This document shows, piece by piece, positions 1 through 12,391 of a DNA stretch of 64,000 nucleotides; the stretch's first letter is position 1, and the number at the start of each line of letters is the position of its first letter. Source of the DNA: Tridacna crocea. Its lineage: Eukaryota; Mollusca; Bivalvia; Cardiida; Cardiidae. The stretch is taken from contig OX031072.1 of assembly GCA_943736015.1 (NCBI GenBank), forward strand, positions 320,001-384,000. The letters run 5' to 3'. A program made the translations under genes and the position numbers. The notes under the pieces are model-generated. The model saw only the letters and a program-made list of their open reading frames with translations. It made no database searches and was not told the DNA's origin.

Positions 1-81
1 TTTTCTCCTTTTCCTACAGTGTTTTCAAAAGGCTTCTTTCTCAGGGGCGTCAAAAGTAGGGATTGTGTGGTAATGGGTTAA
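1..81 (+). mobile_element. Family M MITE, right half
   Basis: Ends gtggtaatgggttaa at 81. The window starts inside the hairpin. Confidence 0.6.
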
Positions 82-805
82 GGATCCATAGGAACCACTT
101 TGTTTCAATTAGCAAACTAATTATTAGATAGATTGATCCTTTGACAAACAGAAAATTAGAGACCAATAGTGGAAAGTTTTCCCCCGGTCAGCCTGCACAG
201 ATTGCGCAGGCTGACCTGGGGTGATACTTTTTTCAAATGCATGAAGCACCCTTTTCACAGAGCATGGCTTATGTAATAAAAGTGTGTTATTCAAAAAAAT
301 AGCACATATGTCTCAATTATTTTGAACTTTACTGTATGAAACAATGAACTGCTTGTTATTTGATATTAAAATTATATCAGATGAAATATAACGTAAACAT
401 TTTGAGTATTTCTTTCTTTGCCCTTTCACAGTTTTAATGTTATTTAAAATTGTTCGCCAGATGAGCTTATTAGGGCTTGATAAGGTTAGAAAACATTGTG
501 GGATTGCCACAATCTTTTCTAAAGGCTTTGTTCTCAGGGTTGTCAAAAGTAGGGATTGTGTGGTAATGGGTCAATGCATCACTACAAAGTATCGACCAAA
601 CTTAGCCTCCGCAATTAGCGTAGGCTGACCTGGGTAAAAACTTTTTGCTTCTGGTAAATTTTCTGTATTTCATAAAACTAGCGTACGTCACAGCTTTAGG
701 GATGTTTGATACACTGGTGACTTGATTTATATCATACATCAGGGAGATGCTTTATGCCCCCTTTTCACAGAGGATGGTTTATATAATTATATTTTTAGAT
801 CGTAA
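82..805. other. Intergenic, with a short hairpin and a truncated MITE
   Basis: An inverted repeat ggtcagcctgc / gcaggctgacc lies at 186-216 and a shortened family M copy at about 448-575. No gene is seen. Confidence 0.5.
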
Positions 806-966
806 TTAACTCTTTACCAAACAACAAATTTTAGACTGGTCCAACTTGAAACACTTGCAATGTCAAAAAAATGTGACTCAGAATTTGAATTTCTTTTCCC
901 ACAATGTTTTTGAAAGGCTTCTTTCTGAAGGTCATCAAAAGTCGGGATTGTGTGGTAAAGGATTAA
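806..966 (+). mobile_element. Family M MITE, internally deleted
   Basis: TTAA ends at 806 and 963. The left hairpin arm is missing; the right arm (cccacaatgttttt) and the tail gattgtgtggtaaagg are kept. Confidence 0.6.
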
Positions 967-1872
967 TGAAAAACATTACTCAAAATTCTTACATGCTGCA
1001 ATAATAAATGGTATGCACTAGATTGATAACAGCAAACTGTCTCTGAAAATTACAGGGCCAAGTCCATTTCTGTGCGCTAAACATCTGTAATCAGCAATAG
1101 TCAAGGTTTCCAACAAGCATATTTATATCCACACACATATATATATGGATATATAATATGCATGTTGGAAAATTTGAAAATCACTGACTACAGACATTTT
1201 GTGCACAGAAATTAATGTTTGCAATCTCTTTGGATACTTTGTTATTTGTTGGTACACAGGTAGTAGTGGTAAAGTATGTATGCAGAAAAGATTGTAAATT
1301 CTTCGAATTTATGAAATCGCAAATAAATTCCACATAGTAGAAATTTCGACAAATAAATATGGTATTTGAATGGCTGAATGAATTTGAATAAGAGCCGACA
1401 TAAAACATACATGTATGACATTACTCAGGTGATACTCCCACATACCTTTGCAAAATTCTATGTCAAATCTAAAACAAAGCCCATTCAGGAAGTAACACTA
1501 CAATTTTTTACAGGAGGTTTATAAACCTTTTCTGCACAATCTCAACTTTTAACAACCCTGAGAAAGAAGCCCTTGAAAACATTTTGTGAAAAAGAGAAAG
1601 CAACCAGCATTTTCTCCTTTTTCCCACAATGTTTTCTACCCTATCAAAGACAAATTCCATCTTTTGAGTTAAATTTAAAATATAGTCTGCAAAATGTGCA
1701 AATGCTTTCCGTTTGGACAACTCCTTATTTTACTTGTTTTGTGAAGGGTTACAGTAATACACATTCAGATCTTTTGTCTCTTTCTCATTTGAATAAGGAT
1801 TGTATTGTAAATAACTCAATCTTATCAGTAGAGGAAGTTATCATGTTGAATCACCAAATAAAAATTGTTCAT
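967..1872. other. Intergenic, AT-rich
   Basis: Nothing gene-like at 967-1549. A degraded minus-oriented family M copy lies at about 1550-1760; the open frame over it is a shadow. Confidence 0.5.
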
Positions 1873-2420
1873 TTAAAGGTGGGTATTTAGAATTTTTACA
1901 TCTCACCAAATTAAAAAATATATATATCACTGAAATTCATATGAAAAAATAATACAAATCATCAATAATTAATACTCATAAAATTACAAAAAAAAAAATT
2001 TTTGATGGTATTCCCTTAAAAGGCTACGTAGCCTCTTAAACTATTTTTAGATTTTGCGCCAAAAATCAATAAAGCATTGTGGGAATGTCAAGTGACTGGC
2101 ACGTGACTCATAACGCTTAAATTCCCTATCATAACAAACATGTAATAATTATTTTCCATAATGTCTTCTTCGGACGCTATCTTTGAAGCTTCTTCTGTGT
2201 ATTCTTGTAAGTAAATGAGTGAATTGATCATCTAAAAATAGAATGTGTCTCCCGTTGGTGTCAATCTGGGCGGTAGTACATCTCTAATTTCTCATGTTGT
2301 CGGACGGATTTCGACCACTGGGGTTTTATGAATGAAAATTAAAAGGCTTTGGGAGTATAAGGATGATTTTTTTGCACTTTTGTGAAATTTTCGTCCCAAA
2401 ATCTGAAGGGCCACCTTTAA
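1873..2420 (+). mobile_element. Family K element (AGGTGG ends, TTAA-flanked), 548 bp
   Basis: TTAAAGGTGG at the left and CCACCTTTAA at the right. Noncoding interior with conserved blocks (ggctacgtagcctctta, gtgactggcacgtgac). The same family recurs in every long unit of the TNFR array and at 60886. Confidence 0.85.
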
Positions 2421-2993
2421 TTGGCATTTAACCTTTATCCTGCTTATCGCGACTTCTTGACCTTTTGCGGACAGCATAGATCAAGATCAGACTGCACAGA
2501 ACGTGCAGTCTGATCTTGGATCTAGGCTATCCGATATGGAGATCTTTTTCTTTTACAAAATCTATTTAAAATAGCATCGTTTTGAATTTCACTATTGGCT
2601 TGAAAAGTTTCATTTAATTTATTCAGCAGGAGAAGGGTTAAAGCAGTTACAGAAATGCCTTGCTCTGTGACAATGGGGATTAATGGATCTACAAAAAGTA
2701 TTGACCCAAGTCAACCTGTGCAGTCTGCACAGGTTGACTTGGGCCAAAACACTTTTCCATTGGTTAATTTTCTGCATCATAAAAATCAGCCTACCTCATA
2801 CTTCAGTTTCTTACTCTGGATATTGAGGATCCATTATGAGTAGTGACTAGCCAGGTAAAATGCATTGCCCGAGATACATTACGTTCCCTGTTGCCAGAGC
2901 ATGACTCAAGTGTATTTCACATTACACCTGCACAATAGATTTCATTGTCCCTGATTACTGGGTAAGGTTAAACGAGAGCGTGGGTAAGGTTAA
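2421..2993. repeat. Two short perfect hairpins in intergenic sequence
   Basis: Arms AAGATCAGACTGCAC (2483-2497) and its complement (2503-2517), then 19-bp arms CCCAAGTCAACCTGTGCAG (2705-2723) and its complement (2725-2743) separated by one base. Nothing gene-like otherwise. Confidence 0.75.
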
Positions 2994-4267
2994 ACAAGAG
3001 CGCATGGCCCTGAATTGCTCACCTGACTTTTTGAGGGGACCATAGCCAATTTTTTGAGGTATTGAAACTTTGGAAACAAGATCATTATTTTTGCCAAGCA
3101 ATTTTGAAAAGGTCACCAGTAAGAGTCCTTTCAAAATCTGTCAACACCCCTACAATCATCACCACAATAATGGTTTTGATGAATCAGAATTCTGCAAATA
3201 AATTTTTGGATAGATCACCCAAGGACAATTCCTCGAGCACATGCTCGATAGTGACTAAAAACATAGGTCGAACAAAAGCACCACATGCAGCTGCCAACAA
3301 TTGCTGTTCTTTTAAATGGATAAAAATTTTCTTTACAATTTTTGAAAAGGGTCACCCTAGGTACATTTATGTGAAATTATTTCAAAATCTGACCAGCCAT
3401 TTCAGACAAGAAGAATTAAAAAATTCCTCTACATTATTTCAGAGAAGAACAATTTTTAAGAATTTCTTTATATCATAGCATAAATAGTCCACAGCCATCA
3501 GAGCCATGTTTCTTGATGGATAAAAATTTCTTGAACAATTTGCCAAAGAGGTTACCTAAGAAACAGTTCTGTGAAATTATTTCAAATTCTGACAAGTTGT
3601 TTCAGAGAAGGAGAATTTTTAAGAATTTCTTCATTGACTTCAGCCGTGTCAATGAAAAAGAATATATAAGAATTTCTTCATTTCCGTATAGTGCATGAAG
3701 CACCACTTCACCAGAGCCATCGGATCAAATTTTTGCAAACCTTCTTTTGAAAAGGGTCACCCAAGGAACATCTCTGTGAAATTATTTCAAAGAGATGTTC
3801 AAATTTTCAAGAGTACTTTTTGAAAAGAGTCGTCCAAGGAACATCTCTGTGAAATTATTCCAAAATCTGATTGGCTGTTTCAGAGAAGAAGAATTTTCAT
3901 GAATTTCTTCATTTCTGTAGAGTGCAAGTAGCCCCCATTCACCAGAACTATGTTTCTTGACAAATCGAAATTCAGCGAACAATTTTTCGAAAAGGGTCAC
4001 CTAAGGAATATCTCTGTGAAATCTGACAAGTAGTTTGAGAGGAGAAGATTTGTACTACATGCCATAGCAACAAATTTTTGAAAAAATCAAATTCTGTGAA
4101 CAGGTTTTTTAGAAGAACTCTCAAGAAACATTCTAGCCAAGTTTGGTCCAGATTGGCCCAGCGGTTTAGGAGAAAATCGATGTTTACAGAACTGTTGACG
4201 ACGGGCGACAGAATATGGATACCCGTGATCCTAAAGGTCCCCTTGAGCATGTTGTGCCCAGGTGAGC
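2994..4267 (-). mobile_element. GCTCACC-family element, copy 1
   Basis: Minus-oriented: the 3' end (ggccctgaattgctcacctg) is at the left and the 5' end (caggtgagctaaaa) at the right. The interior is tandem diverged units of about 170 bp built around gaaattatttcaaaatctga and accagagccatgtttcttga. Short open frames here are translations of these units. Confidence 0.8.
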
Positions 4268-4270
4268 TAA

Positions 4271-5378
4271 AACAAGATGGCCCTGGATTGCTTACCTGAA
4301 TTTTTGAGAGGACCAAAGCCTTTTTTTTGAGGTATTGAAACACTGAAAACAAAATAATTATTTTGCCAAGCATTTTTCAAAAGGTCACCTTTAACAGTCC
4401 TTTCAAAATCTGACCAGCAGTTTCAGAAAAAGAAGAATTTATAGGAGTTTCTTAATTCCGTACAGTGCAAGTAGCTCCCATTCACTAGAGCCATGTTTCT
4501 TGACCTATAAATGTTTTGCGAACAATTTTTGAACAAGGTTATTTAAGGAACATTTCTGTGAAATCATTTTAAAATCTAACCTGCCATTTCAGAGAAGAAT
4601 TTTCAAGAATTTCTTCATGTCCGTATAGTGCAAGTAGCCCCCATTCACCAGAGCCATGTTTCTAACCCTTACCCTTTCATGAACAAATTTTGAAAAGGGT
4701 CACAAAGGAACATTGCTGTGAAATTATTTAAAATCTGACAAAGGGTTTCATAGAAGAAGAATCTTAAAGAATTTCTTCATTTCCATATAGTGCAAGTAGC
4801 TCCAATTCACCAGAGCCATGTTTCTTGACAAATAAAAATTTCACGAACAATTTTTGAAAAGGGTCACCCAAGGAATATCTCTGTGAAATTATTTCAAAAT
4901 CTGACCAGCCTTTCGAGAGAAGAATTTTTAAGAATTCATGGCAACCACAGATTTTGATGGAATCAAATTTTGTGAACATTTTTAAAGAGGACCTCTCAAG
5001 GAAAATTCCAGCCAAGTTTGATCCAAATTGGCCCAGCGGTTTAGGAGGAATTGATGTTTAACCCTTTCCCAAACAATCCCTGGTTTTTACGAAGCCTTTT
5101 GAAAACATTGTGGAAAAAGGAAAAAAATGCTGGTAACCAGCATTTTCACCTTTTCCCACAATGTTTTCTACCCTATCATATAGAAAAATCATCTTTTTGG
5201 CAACTGTTAATTTGTCATCAGCAAAATCCTTTCAACTTGGTCTGGTCCAAAATTTGCCGTTTGGGAAAGGGTTAAAGAATTGTTGACGACGTACGACAGA
5301 AGATGCACGACAGACGACGGACACAGGGTGATCCTAAAAGCTCCCCTTGAGCACGCTGTGCTCAGGTGAGCTAAAAAA
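4271..5378 (-). mobile_element. GCTCACC-family element, copy 2, containing a MITE
   Basis: Directly abuts copy 1 in the same orientation. Its 5'-proximal part is interrupted by the TTAA MITE at 5058-5275. The uninterrupted version of the same segment is at about 17836-17870. Confidence 0.8.
5058..5275 (+). mobile_element. Hairpin MITE, TTAA-flanked (family M)
   Basis: TTAA at both ends and a perfect 13-bp terminal inverted repeat, CCCTTTCCCAAAC / GTTTGGGAAAGGG. The host repeat without insertion reads gatgtttaaagaattg (17840s); here the TTAA is duplicated around the element. This is direct evidence for a TTAA target-site duplication, the hallmark of piggyBac- and Kolobok-type transposition. 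Confidence 0.88.
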
Positions 5379-5553
5379 CCTGTATCTGAACTCGTTATGC
5401 CAAATTTTAGGATTGACCATGATTATTAAATATACCTGCAGACTACAAACTGAATATGGATTAAATGATGTGATTTGTCTGAAAGGGGGTGGAAAACATT
5501 GTAGTAAAAGCAGCTGGTTACACACATATTTTTACTGTTCTCACAATGTTTTT

Positions 5554-5880
5554 AGCTCACCCGAGCAGAACTTGCTCAAGGGGAGCTTGTAGGATTATGC
5601 TGTGTCCGTCATCCATCGTCAACAAAGCTTTAAAAACATCTTCTCCAAAAGCGCTGGGCTGATTTGGACCAAACTTGGCTGGAATGTTCCTCTTTAAAAA
5701 TTTTCCCAGAAATTGATTGGCAACTACATGGAATTTTCCAAGAAATTCTTTAAAATCTTCTCCTCTGAAACCACTGGTCAGATTCTGAAAATATTTTACA
5801 GATACCGGTATGTTTCTTGGGTTACCTTTTTTAAACTTTGTTTATGTCTTTTGATCTTTTGATCCATCAAAAAACATGGC
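5554..5880 (+). mobile_element. GCTCACC-family 5' fragment
   Basis: tttttagctcacccgagcag followed by the GTCCGTCATCC run and a few hundred bases of the 5' region; 3' truncated. Confidence 0.7.
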
Positions 5881-6076
5881 TGGTGTAATACAGAGAAATT
5901 CTACGCAGAGAAATGACCCCAGACTGGAGAGAAAGGACCCCCTTCTAGCTGTAGTAGAATGACCACCTCATGAAAAGAAAGGATCCCCGTAGAGTAATCA
6001 CGCCCCCTTTTTCCCCCTGTAACATTATTGTTGCTGTAGATGCTACTAATCGTATCTCTACTACCCCCTTTTTGCC
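5881..6076. other. Degenerate C-rich tandem repeat
   Basis: Repeats of a gaaatgacccc / gaaaggacccc type theme. An inverse-orientation relative sits at 10681-10900. Confidence 0.5.
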
Positions 6077-7889
6077 TTAAAGGTGGCCCTTCAGATCTTC
6101 GGATGAAAATTTTACAACAAGACAGCAAGGATGGCCCTGAATCGCTCACTTGAATCTTTGAGAGCACCATAGCTTATTTTTTTTTAGGTATTGAGACATC
6201 GGAAACAAAATCATTATTTTGCCAAGCAATTTTCAAGAGGTCACATGCAAAAGTAATTTCAAAATCTGACCAGCAGTTTCAGAAAAGAAGAATTTTTAAG
6301 AATTTCTTCATTTCCATATAGTGCAAGTAGCCCCCATTCACCAGAGTCATGTCTCTTGACAGATCAAAATTTCGCGAACAATTTTTTGAAAAGGTGATTC
6401 AAGGAACATTTCTGTGAAATTATTTTCATATCTGACCAGCCGTTTCAGAGAAGACGAATTTTCAAGAATTTCTTCATGTCCGTATAGTGCAAGTAGCCCC
6501 CATTCACCAAAGCCATGTTTCTTGACGGATCAAAATTTCACCCACAGATTTTGGAAGGGGTCACCAGAGGAACGTTTCTGTGAAATTATTTTAAAATCTG
6601 ACAAAGGGTTTCAGAGAAGAATTTTTGAGAATTTTTTCATTTCTGTATAGTGCAAGTAGCCCCCATTCACCAGAGCCATGTTTCTTGACGAATCTAAATA
6701 CGGGTACAATTTTTAAAAATGATCACCCATGCAAGGAACATCTCAGTGAAATTATTTTAAAATCTGACCAAGGGTTTCAGAGAAGAAGAATTTTTAAGAA
6801 TTTCTTCACTTCCATTGCTGTGAAATTATTTAAAATCCAACAAAGGGTTTCATAGAAGAAGAATCTTAAAGAATTTCTTCTTTTCCATAAAGTGCAAGTT
6901 CACCAGAGCCATGTTTCTTGACGGATCAAAATTTCACGAACAGTTTTTGTAAAAGGTCATCCAAAGAACATCTCTGTGAAATTATTTCAAAATCTGACCA
7001 GCTGTTTCAGACAAGAAAAATTTTCAAGAATTTCTTCATTTCTATACATGTATAGTGCAAGTAGCCCCCATTCACCAGAGCCATGTTTCTTGACCGATCA
7101 AAATGTCGCCAACAAGTTTTGAAAACGGTCACCCAAGGAACATTTCTGTGGAATTATTTTAAAATCTGGCCTGCGGTTTCAGAGAAGATTTTTACATATT
7201 TTCTTAGAAAATTTCATTTGGTTGCTATGGTAATCAAAGTTTTTGACGGAATGGAATTCTTTGAACAATTTTGAAAGAGGACCTCCCAAGGAACATTCCA
7301 GCCAAATTTGGTCCAAATTGGCCAAGCAGTTTATCAACGGGTGATCCTAAAGGCTCCCCTTGAGCATGTTGTGCTCAGGTGAGCTAAAAATACAAAAAAA
7401 TCACCCTTATACTCCCAAAGCCTTTTAATTTTCATTCATAAAGCCCCAGTAGTCGAAAACCATCCAACAGCCAGAGAAATGAGAGCTTTACTACTGCCCA
7501 GGTCAACACAGACGGGAAACATGGCCTATTTTAACATGAGCAACTTGCTCATTTACATACCAAAAATATGCAGATGAAGCTTCAAACAAGGTGTCTGAAG
7601 AAGTCATAATTACAAATAATTACATGTTTGTTATGTCAATGAATTTAAGCGTCATTAGTCACGTGTCAGTCACTTGACATTCCCACAATACTTTTTTGAT
7701 TACCGGCGTGAAATCCAAAAATACCTTAAGAGGTTATGTAGCCTTTTAAGGGAGCACCATCAAATTTTTTTTTGTGTGATTTTATGATTCTAAATTAGTG
7801 ATGATTTGTATGTATTTTCATATAAATGTAAGTGATATACATATTTCTTAATTTGGTGAGGTGTGTAGAATCTAAATACCCACCTTTAA
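6077..7889 (-). mobile_element. AGGTGG TTAA element (family K) with nested GCTCACC element
   Basis: Begins TTAAAGGTGG (6077) and ends CCACCTTTAA-like at 7889. Interrupted at about 6119-7388 by a minus-oriented GCTCACC element. An intact comparison at 60886 reads ttttacaaaaatgc across the break. Confidence 0.8.
6119..7388 (-). mobile_element. GCTCACC-family element, copy 4
   Basis: Left end gatggccctgaatcgctcac, right end gtgctcaggtgagctaaaa; interior tandem units as in the other copies. Nested in the family K element. Confidence 0.8.
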
Positions 7890-8140
7890 CATTGTTATTG
7901 CTGCTGATACTGCTGATGTTTCTACTGCAACTAATACTACTTCTACTACTACATCTGCTGCTGCTACTACTATTACTTCTACAATTACTACTACTACTGC
8001 TACTACTACTACTACTTCTTCTGATGTTACTACCACTACTACTACACTACTTTCACTACTTCTGCTGCTACTACTACTACTACTACTACAACCACTACTT
8101 TTACTACTATGACTGCTACTACTACTACTACTACTACTAA
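7890..8140. repeat. Trinucleotide microsatellite (CTA/CTG)n
   Basis: About 250 bp of ctactactac, ctgctgcta and cttctactac runs directly after the family K element. The long Leu/Tyr-rich open frame across it is an artefact. Confidence 0.9.
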
Positions 8141-9175
8141 GGGTGTCCCAGAAATATGTAGGCTTTTGTTTTACCTTTTGTATTTGTTGTATGTTTCTAA
8201 ACCAAATTTTACCAGTACAAACTTTAGGAGATTTACAGTAAATCAGTGAAACAGATTTTCAAATCAAATGTCAGAAAAATACCATTACTTTGTTTGTTAC
8301 CATAGTAACTGAGGATACGACAGGCACAAATCTTCGATACTTGGCTATTAGATCTACCATAGCAGCCTGCAATGGCTTGTCCGACCATATATCTATGTCG
8401 GCTCCGTTGGGTAGCTATCCGGTGCGTGAAGTTTTACAAGACTTCAACCCGGCCAATGTTTTCTGGAAATTAAGACCCCTCGGGACGCCCCCAGATGCGG
8501 GTGGATTAGGCACAGATCGTCGGAAATTTCAAAGAAGAAGATTATCAACTCACTGCAACTTTTGGCTGGTCTGACCATAAGTATCGATTGGCTTTATCGG
8601 GAAGCCAACCGGGTGAATTTGAAAGCCTTTGACCCGACAAAATGGGGCTCGAAATTTTAACTTCTTTGGTGCCCAGGACAAAATTCAAGTATGAAAAACA
8701 ACAAAGGACAATAACTCAAAAATTAAGCTAGCAAGAGTTATGATTCCTGTGCACTGCACTCCCCCTTGATGAGATCTATCCACCCATGAAATTTCATAAC
8801 CCTAGCTAGAATAGTTTTGGAGATACGCTCCGGACAAAGAACCGGACACCGCCCGCCCACCCGCCACGGGTGATCCCATAATGATCCCGTCTTCAAAAAG
8901 TGACCGCGCGTAGCTTGTCACCAATGTTTCAGTTTGACATTAATCATAACCCATGATGCATGAAGGATATGCTAAATGTGTAGATAAAGATCAGATTGCA
9001 AATCACATATTTTGTCTTGGATTTAAACTAGCTGCTTTGTACAATAAGCACTTTAACGTGTAGTTCTTCCTCACTAAGAGTAAATTTCAATTTTAAAAAA
9101 AGTCTTAACTTCTGTACTGGTGGAAGTTTAGCTCAATAGGCAAGTTGTAAATTTTTCTTTTTACTTAGCTGTTGC
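8141..9175. other. Unassigned intergenic stretch with a GC-richer 95-codon frame
   Basis: A plus-strand frame at 8290-8574 is somewhat GC-richer than its surroundings. I recognise no family, and it has no clear start context or splice sites. 8690-8900 resembles the 3' part of a common bivalve repeat (acaaaggacaataactc, then caccgcccgcccacccgcc). An old transposon remnant is the simplest reading. Confidence 0.3.
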
Positions 9176-10680
9176 AACTGTTTACCAAATAACCCCGAGT
9201 TTTACCGATCCTGAGAAAGCTTTTGAAACCATTGAGGAAAAGGTAGAGAATGCTGGTAACATCAATTTTCTTCTGTTCTCAAAGTGTTTTTCGCTCTTTC
9301 AAAAACGAAATTTTAACTTTTTAGTTATTCATTTTGTTCTCTGCAAATATTTGAGTTTGAACTGTTCTAAAAATGTTGTCATTTGAAGTAGAGGTTATGC
9401 TGATAAGCACATCTGCACATTAACACAACTGGGTGTGTTGATAAACTATTAATTTAGGCAGTGTATTTAGTTGCAACCCAATTTGCCACTCTAATCAGCT
9501 CGACCACCCGTTGTCATCAGTATATCAAAAGATAAAACAATCTACCATATCATTCATATCTGAATGTCCAAAGTCAAATCACTTAAGAGATCAATTTAAC
9601 ACCAAAACTGCAAAATGATTAAATATAAACCCTGATACTCTAACATGGACAGACACACTTATACAGGACTGTACTCATCCAGCGGTTACAGACAACCTGA
9701 TTATAAAGAATGCATTTATATCAGATTTTGAACTATGTACAAGGGAGATTTTACAGTCACTTCATACAAACAGGGTTGTAATTCTTAAAGCAATTGAATC
9801 AAGCAGAGTAAGGGAAAAATCATCTGATGACAGAATAAAACCAGTAGGTGTTGTGACTTAATTACTTAACAAATCTACTGGTACTTTAAGTACATGTATC
9901 TTTTAAATACCCCCTCTTGTGTAAATAGTCTTGATATCTATGTTGAAAGTGAATAGTGTACAGCTGTGTGTTTTTTATTAAGTATACGACCTGGATATTA
10001 CCATTGATTAAGACCTAGGGTGCTCAGACAAATCAACGGAGGAATCTAAATAATAACAACAATAACAACAACAACTACTATCAATGATATCAACAAGTTT
10101 CTTAATTGCCAGCATACTTAATGCATTTTAAATTCATCAGACAAACCTTTTCCATTTAACGTGATATTTGAATTTTTCATTAACTTAAGCCTTTCTGTAG
10201 AATCAGGGATCTATAAATTTTTCGAAATGCTTGTAATTCAGTGTTATTTAAGTTGGTATGATTTTGAGAGGACAACACTTTCCCAACAAAAGCAATAAGT
10301 ATCTTCAATTCTTTTAGTCTGTGGCAAAGTGGAGATCTGTTGATGTCTTTTATTCTTTTACATTTAAGTTCAAAACTTTGTTAAAACAAGTATATCTTTT
10401 ACAACCTTTGTAGCCCCCATAATTCGCCCTTCTTGTACATTTCCTTATGAAAATTAGTTTAAGCATCTTTAAATTAGGCCTACTTACTGAGAATATATCC
10501 TTAGCAGAGACATACGATTAAAATATTTTTACCAGAATTTTATTAAGAGAAATAGCCATGACAGCATAATTTAAGTAGCCTTTCTGCTATACTATGTATG
10601 TATTTACTACAGTTGCAACTTGGGAGCCCTTGGCAACAGTAACCAAGAAAGTCAGTTTATCTTATCACCATGGATCCATG
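9176..10680. other. Intergenic, little visible
   Basis: A weak family M relic at about 9180-9395 and an AAC-type microsatellite at 10048-10080. The rest shows no gene, RNA or repeat I can name. Confidence 0.45.
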
Positions 10681-10909
10681 TATGTTACAGGGGGAAGAAA
10701 ATGAGGGTCATTTCTCTACGGGGGTCCTTTCTTTTCATGAGGGGGGTCATTCTACTATAGCTAGAGGGGCTCCTTTCTTTTCGGTCTGGGGTTATTTCTA
10801 TACATAGAACATTATGATCTGGGTCATTCCTCTTCATAGGGAAATGACCCATGGGTCATTTTATAGGGGAGGGTCATTTCTCTGCATTGCTTGGAGGGTG
10901 TGGCTCTTT
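10681..10909. repeat. G-rich degenerate tandem repeat
   Basis: Recurring gggtcatttct and gggtcctttctttt units with runs of G; related in inverse orientation to 5881-6076. Confidence 0.6.
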
Positions 10910-11412
10910 GCATCCAGTGGTGTCAACAATTCTTTAAACATCTTCTCCTCTTTAACCACTTTGCCGACAATTGTTCTCTAGTAAAAAAAGCAGGCCATAC
11001 AACAAGGGCAGGTAACTCTAAAATTGTTTTATCTTTATTATGCCCCTTTTGCGACTTTGAATTTTAACTTGCTATCCAGCAAGCAACAGTTAATCATTGG
11101 CACCCTCATGAGGCGCTATTGTTCAACTTAATATTCTTAGCCACTAATTGGCACTTGCTCTTGTTCAAGAAATGGTCTTTGGGTGGTCTATCCGAAAATT
11201 TGTTTGCTGAATTCCGATTCGTAAAAAATATGGCTATGGTGATGATTGCAGGGGTGGTGACAGATTTTGAAATGATTTTTACAGGTGACCTTTAATTTCA
11301 TAACTGGTTGGCAAAATAATTATTTTGTTTTCAAAATTTCAATACTTCAAAAAAAGTTGGTTATGGCACTCTCAAAAATTCAGACGGGTGATCCAGGGCC
11401 ATCTTGGCCCTC
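10910..11412 (+). mobile_element. GCTCACC-family 3' fragment
   Basis: Plus-oriented 3' portion ending in gggccatcttggccctctt after a diverged tcaaaaattcagacgggtgatcc segment. The 5' end is missing. Confidence 0.65.
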
Positions 11413-11653
11413 TTCAAACATGAGATTGCTCTATAAGGTATAGAAGAAATCCAAAATTACTAGTTTTCAGACCCATCCTAGATATTTCAAGATCAACATT
11501 CTGACAAGCTTTCAAGAGTATTTGGCTGAGAATGTGGCATCTAGAGTGAACACAAGGTTTTACATATTATATCCCATTTAACTGCTTTTGACCTGTTATG
11601 ACTCATTTTTGAAATACCTGTAGATGTATATTACTGCATATCAAGTTGCATTT

Positions 11654-11880
11654 TTAAACACATTACCAAACAACAAAATTTTAGGTTTGTCCATATCGAA
11701 AGCATTTGCAAACAAGACAAAAGTGACCAAAAATTTGAAATTTGTTTTTTGAAGGGTGGAAAACATTGTGGGAAAAGGAGAAAATGCTGGTTACCAGCAT
11801 TTTCTCCTTTTCCCACAATGTTTTCTAAAGGCCTCTTTCTCAGGGGCATCAAAAGTTGGGATTGTGTGGTTATGGGTTAA
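11654..11880 (+). mobile_element. Family M MITE with perfect 33-bp hairpin arms
   Basis: TTAA at both ends. The core is an inverted repeat: arm 11759-11791, one-base loop 11792, arm 11793-11825, with no mismatch. The arm begins gaaaacattgtggg and ends atgctggt. Confidence 0.9.
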
Positions 11881-12391
11881 AGCCCCAATAGAAGCCAAAA
11901 GTAAACAATACTGGTGGACAATGTTGGTGGTAAAATGCAGTGAAATTCAAATCATATCATGTAAGAGTGTGGAAGTTATTTTGAAGATGACAGTCTTTTA
12001 TCATACCGTCAGTCAAAGAGATAGTGACTGGCAGAAGAATGAATTTTAAATGTGTGTCAAAAGTTGCAATATCTGTTGTTTATCTCTTCTGTTTTTTTTG
12101 TTCACTTTTTACCTGCTTTTAAATTTTATATTTCTGCCTGCCACTTACACTTGTACCAACCGTACGAAACAGATATGGAGCCCTACATGCCAAACCGGGG
12201 GCCTGACTTCAGGATCTTTCATGTACAATATTAAGCTCAAGATCAGACTGCATGTTCTCTGCAGTCTGATCTTGGATCTACACTGCCTAATAAGGGATTC
12301 CCCCCCTCTCCCCCCAAAAAAAAGACTTTGAAATAGCAAACAACATTTTGGGCTTACCACGTTGAACAATTCATATAATTTATTTAGCAGC
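11881..12391. other. Intergenic with a small hairpin
   Basis: 14-bp arms AAGATCAGACTGCA at 12239-12252 and complement at 12260-12273, the same family as 2483-2517. No gene is supported. Confidence 0.6.

Noticed and set aside
3062..7274. Many 60-138 codon frames (for example 3062-3478, 6414-6650, 6625-6855) with recurring FQRR, ISSCPYSA-like peptides
   Set aside because: They are translations of the tandem units of GCTCACC-family repeats; the same peptides appear in several frames and copies with stops in between.
7832..8140. Leu/Tyr-rich 102-codon frame
   Set aside because: Product of a trinucleotide microsatellite.
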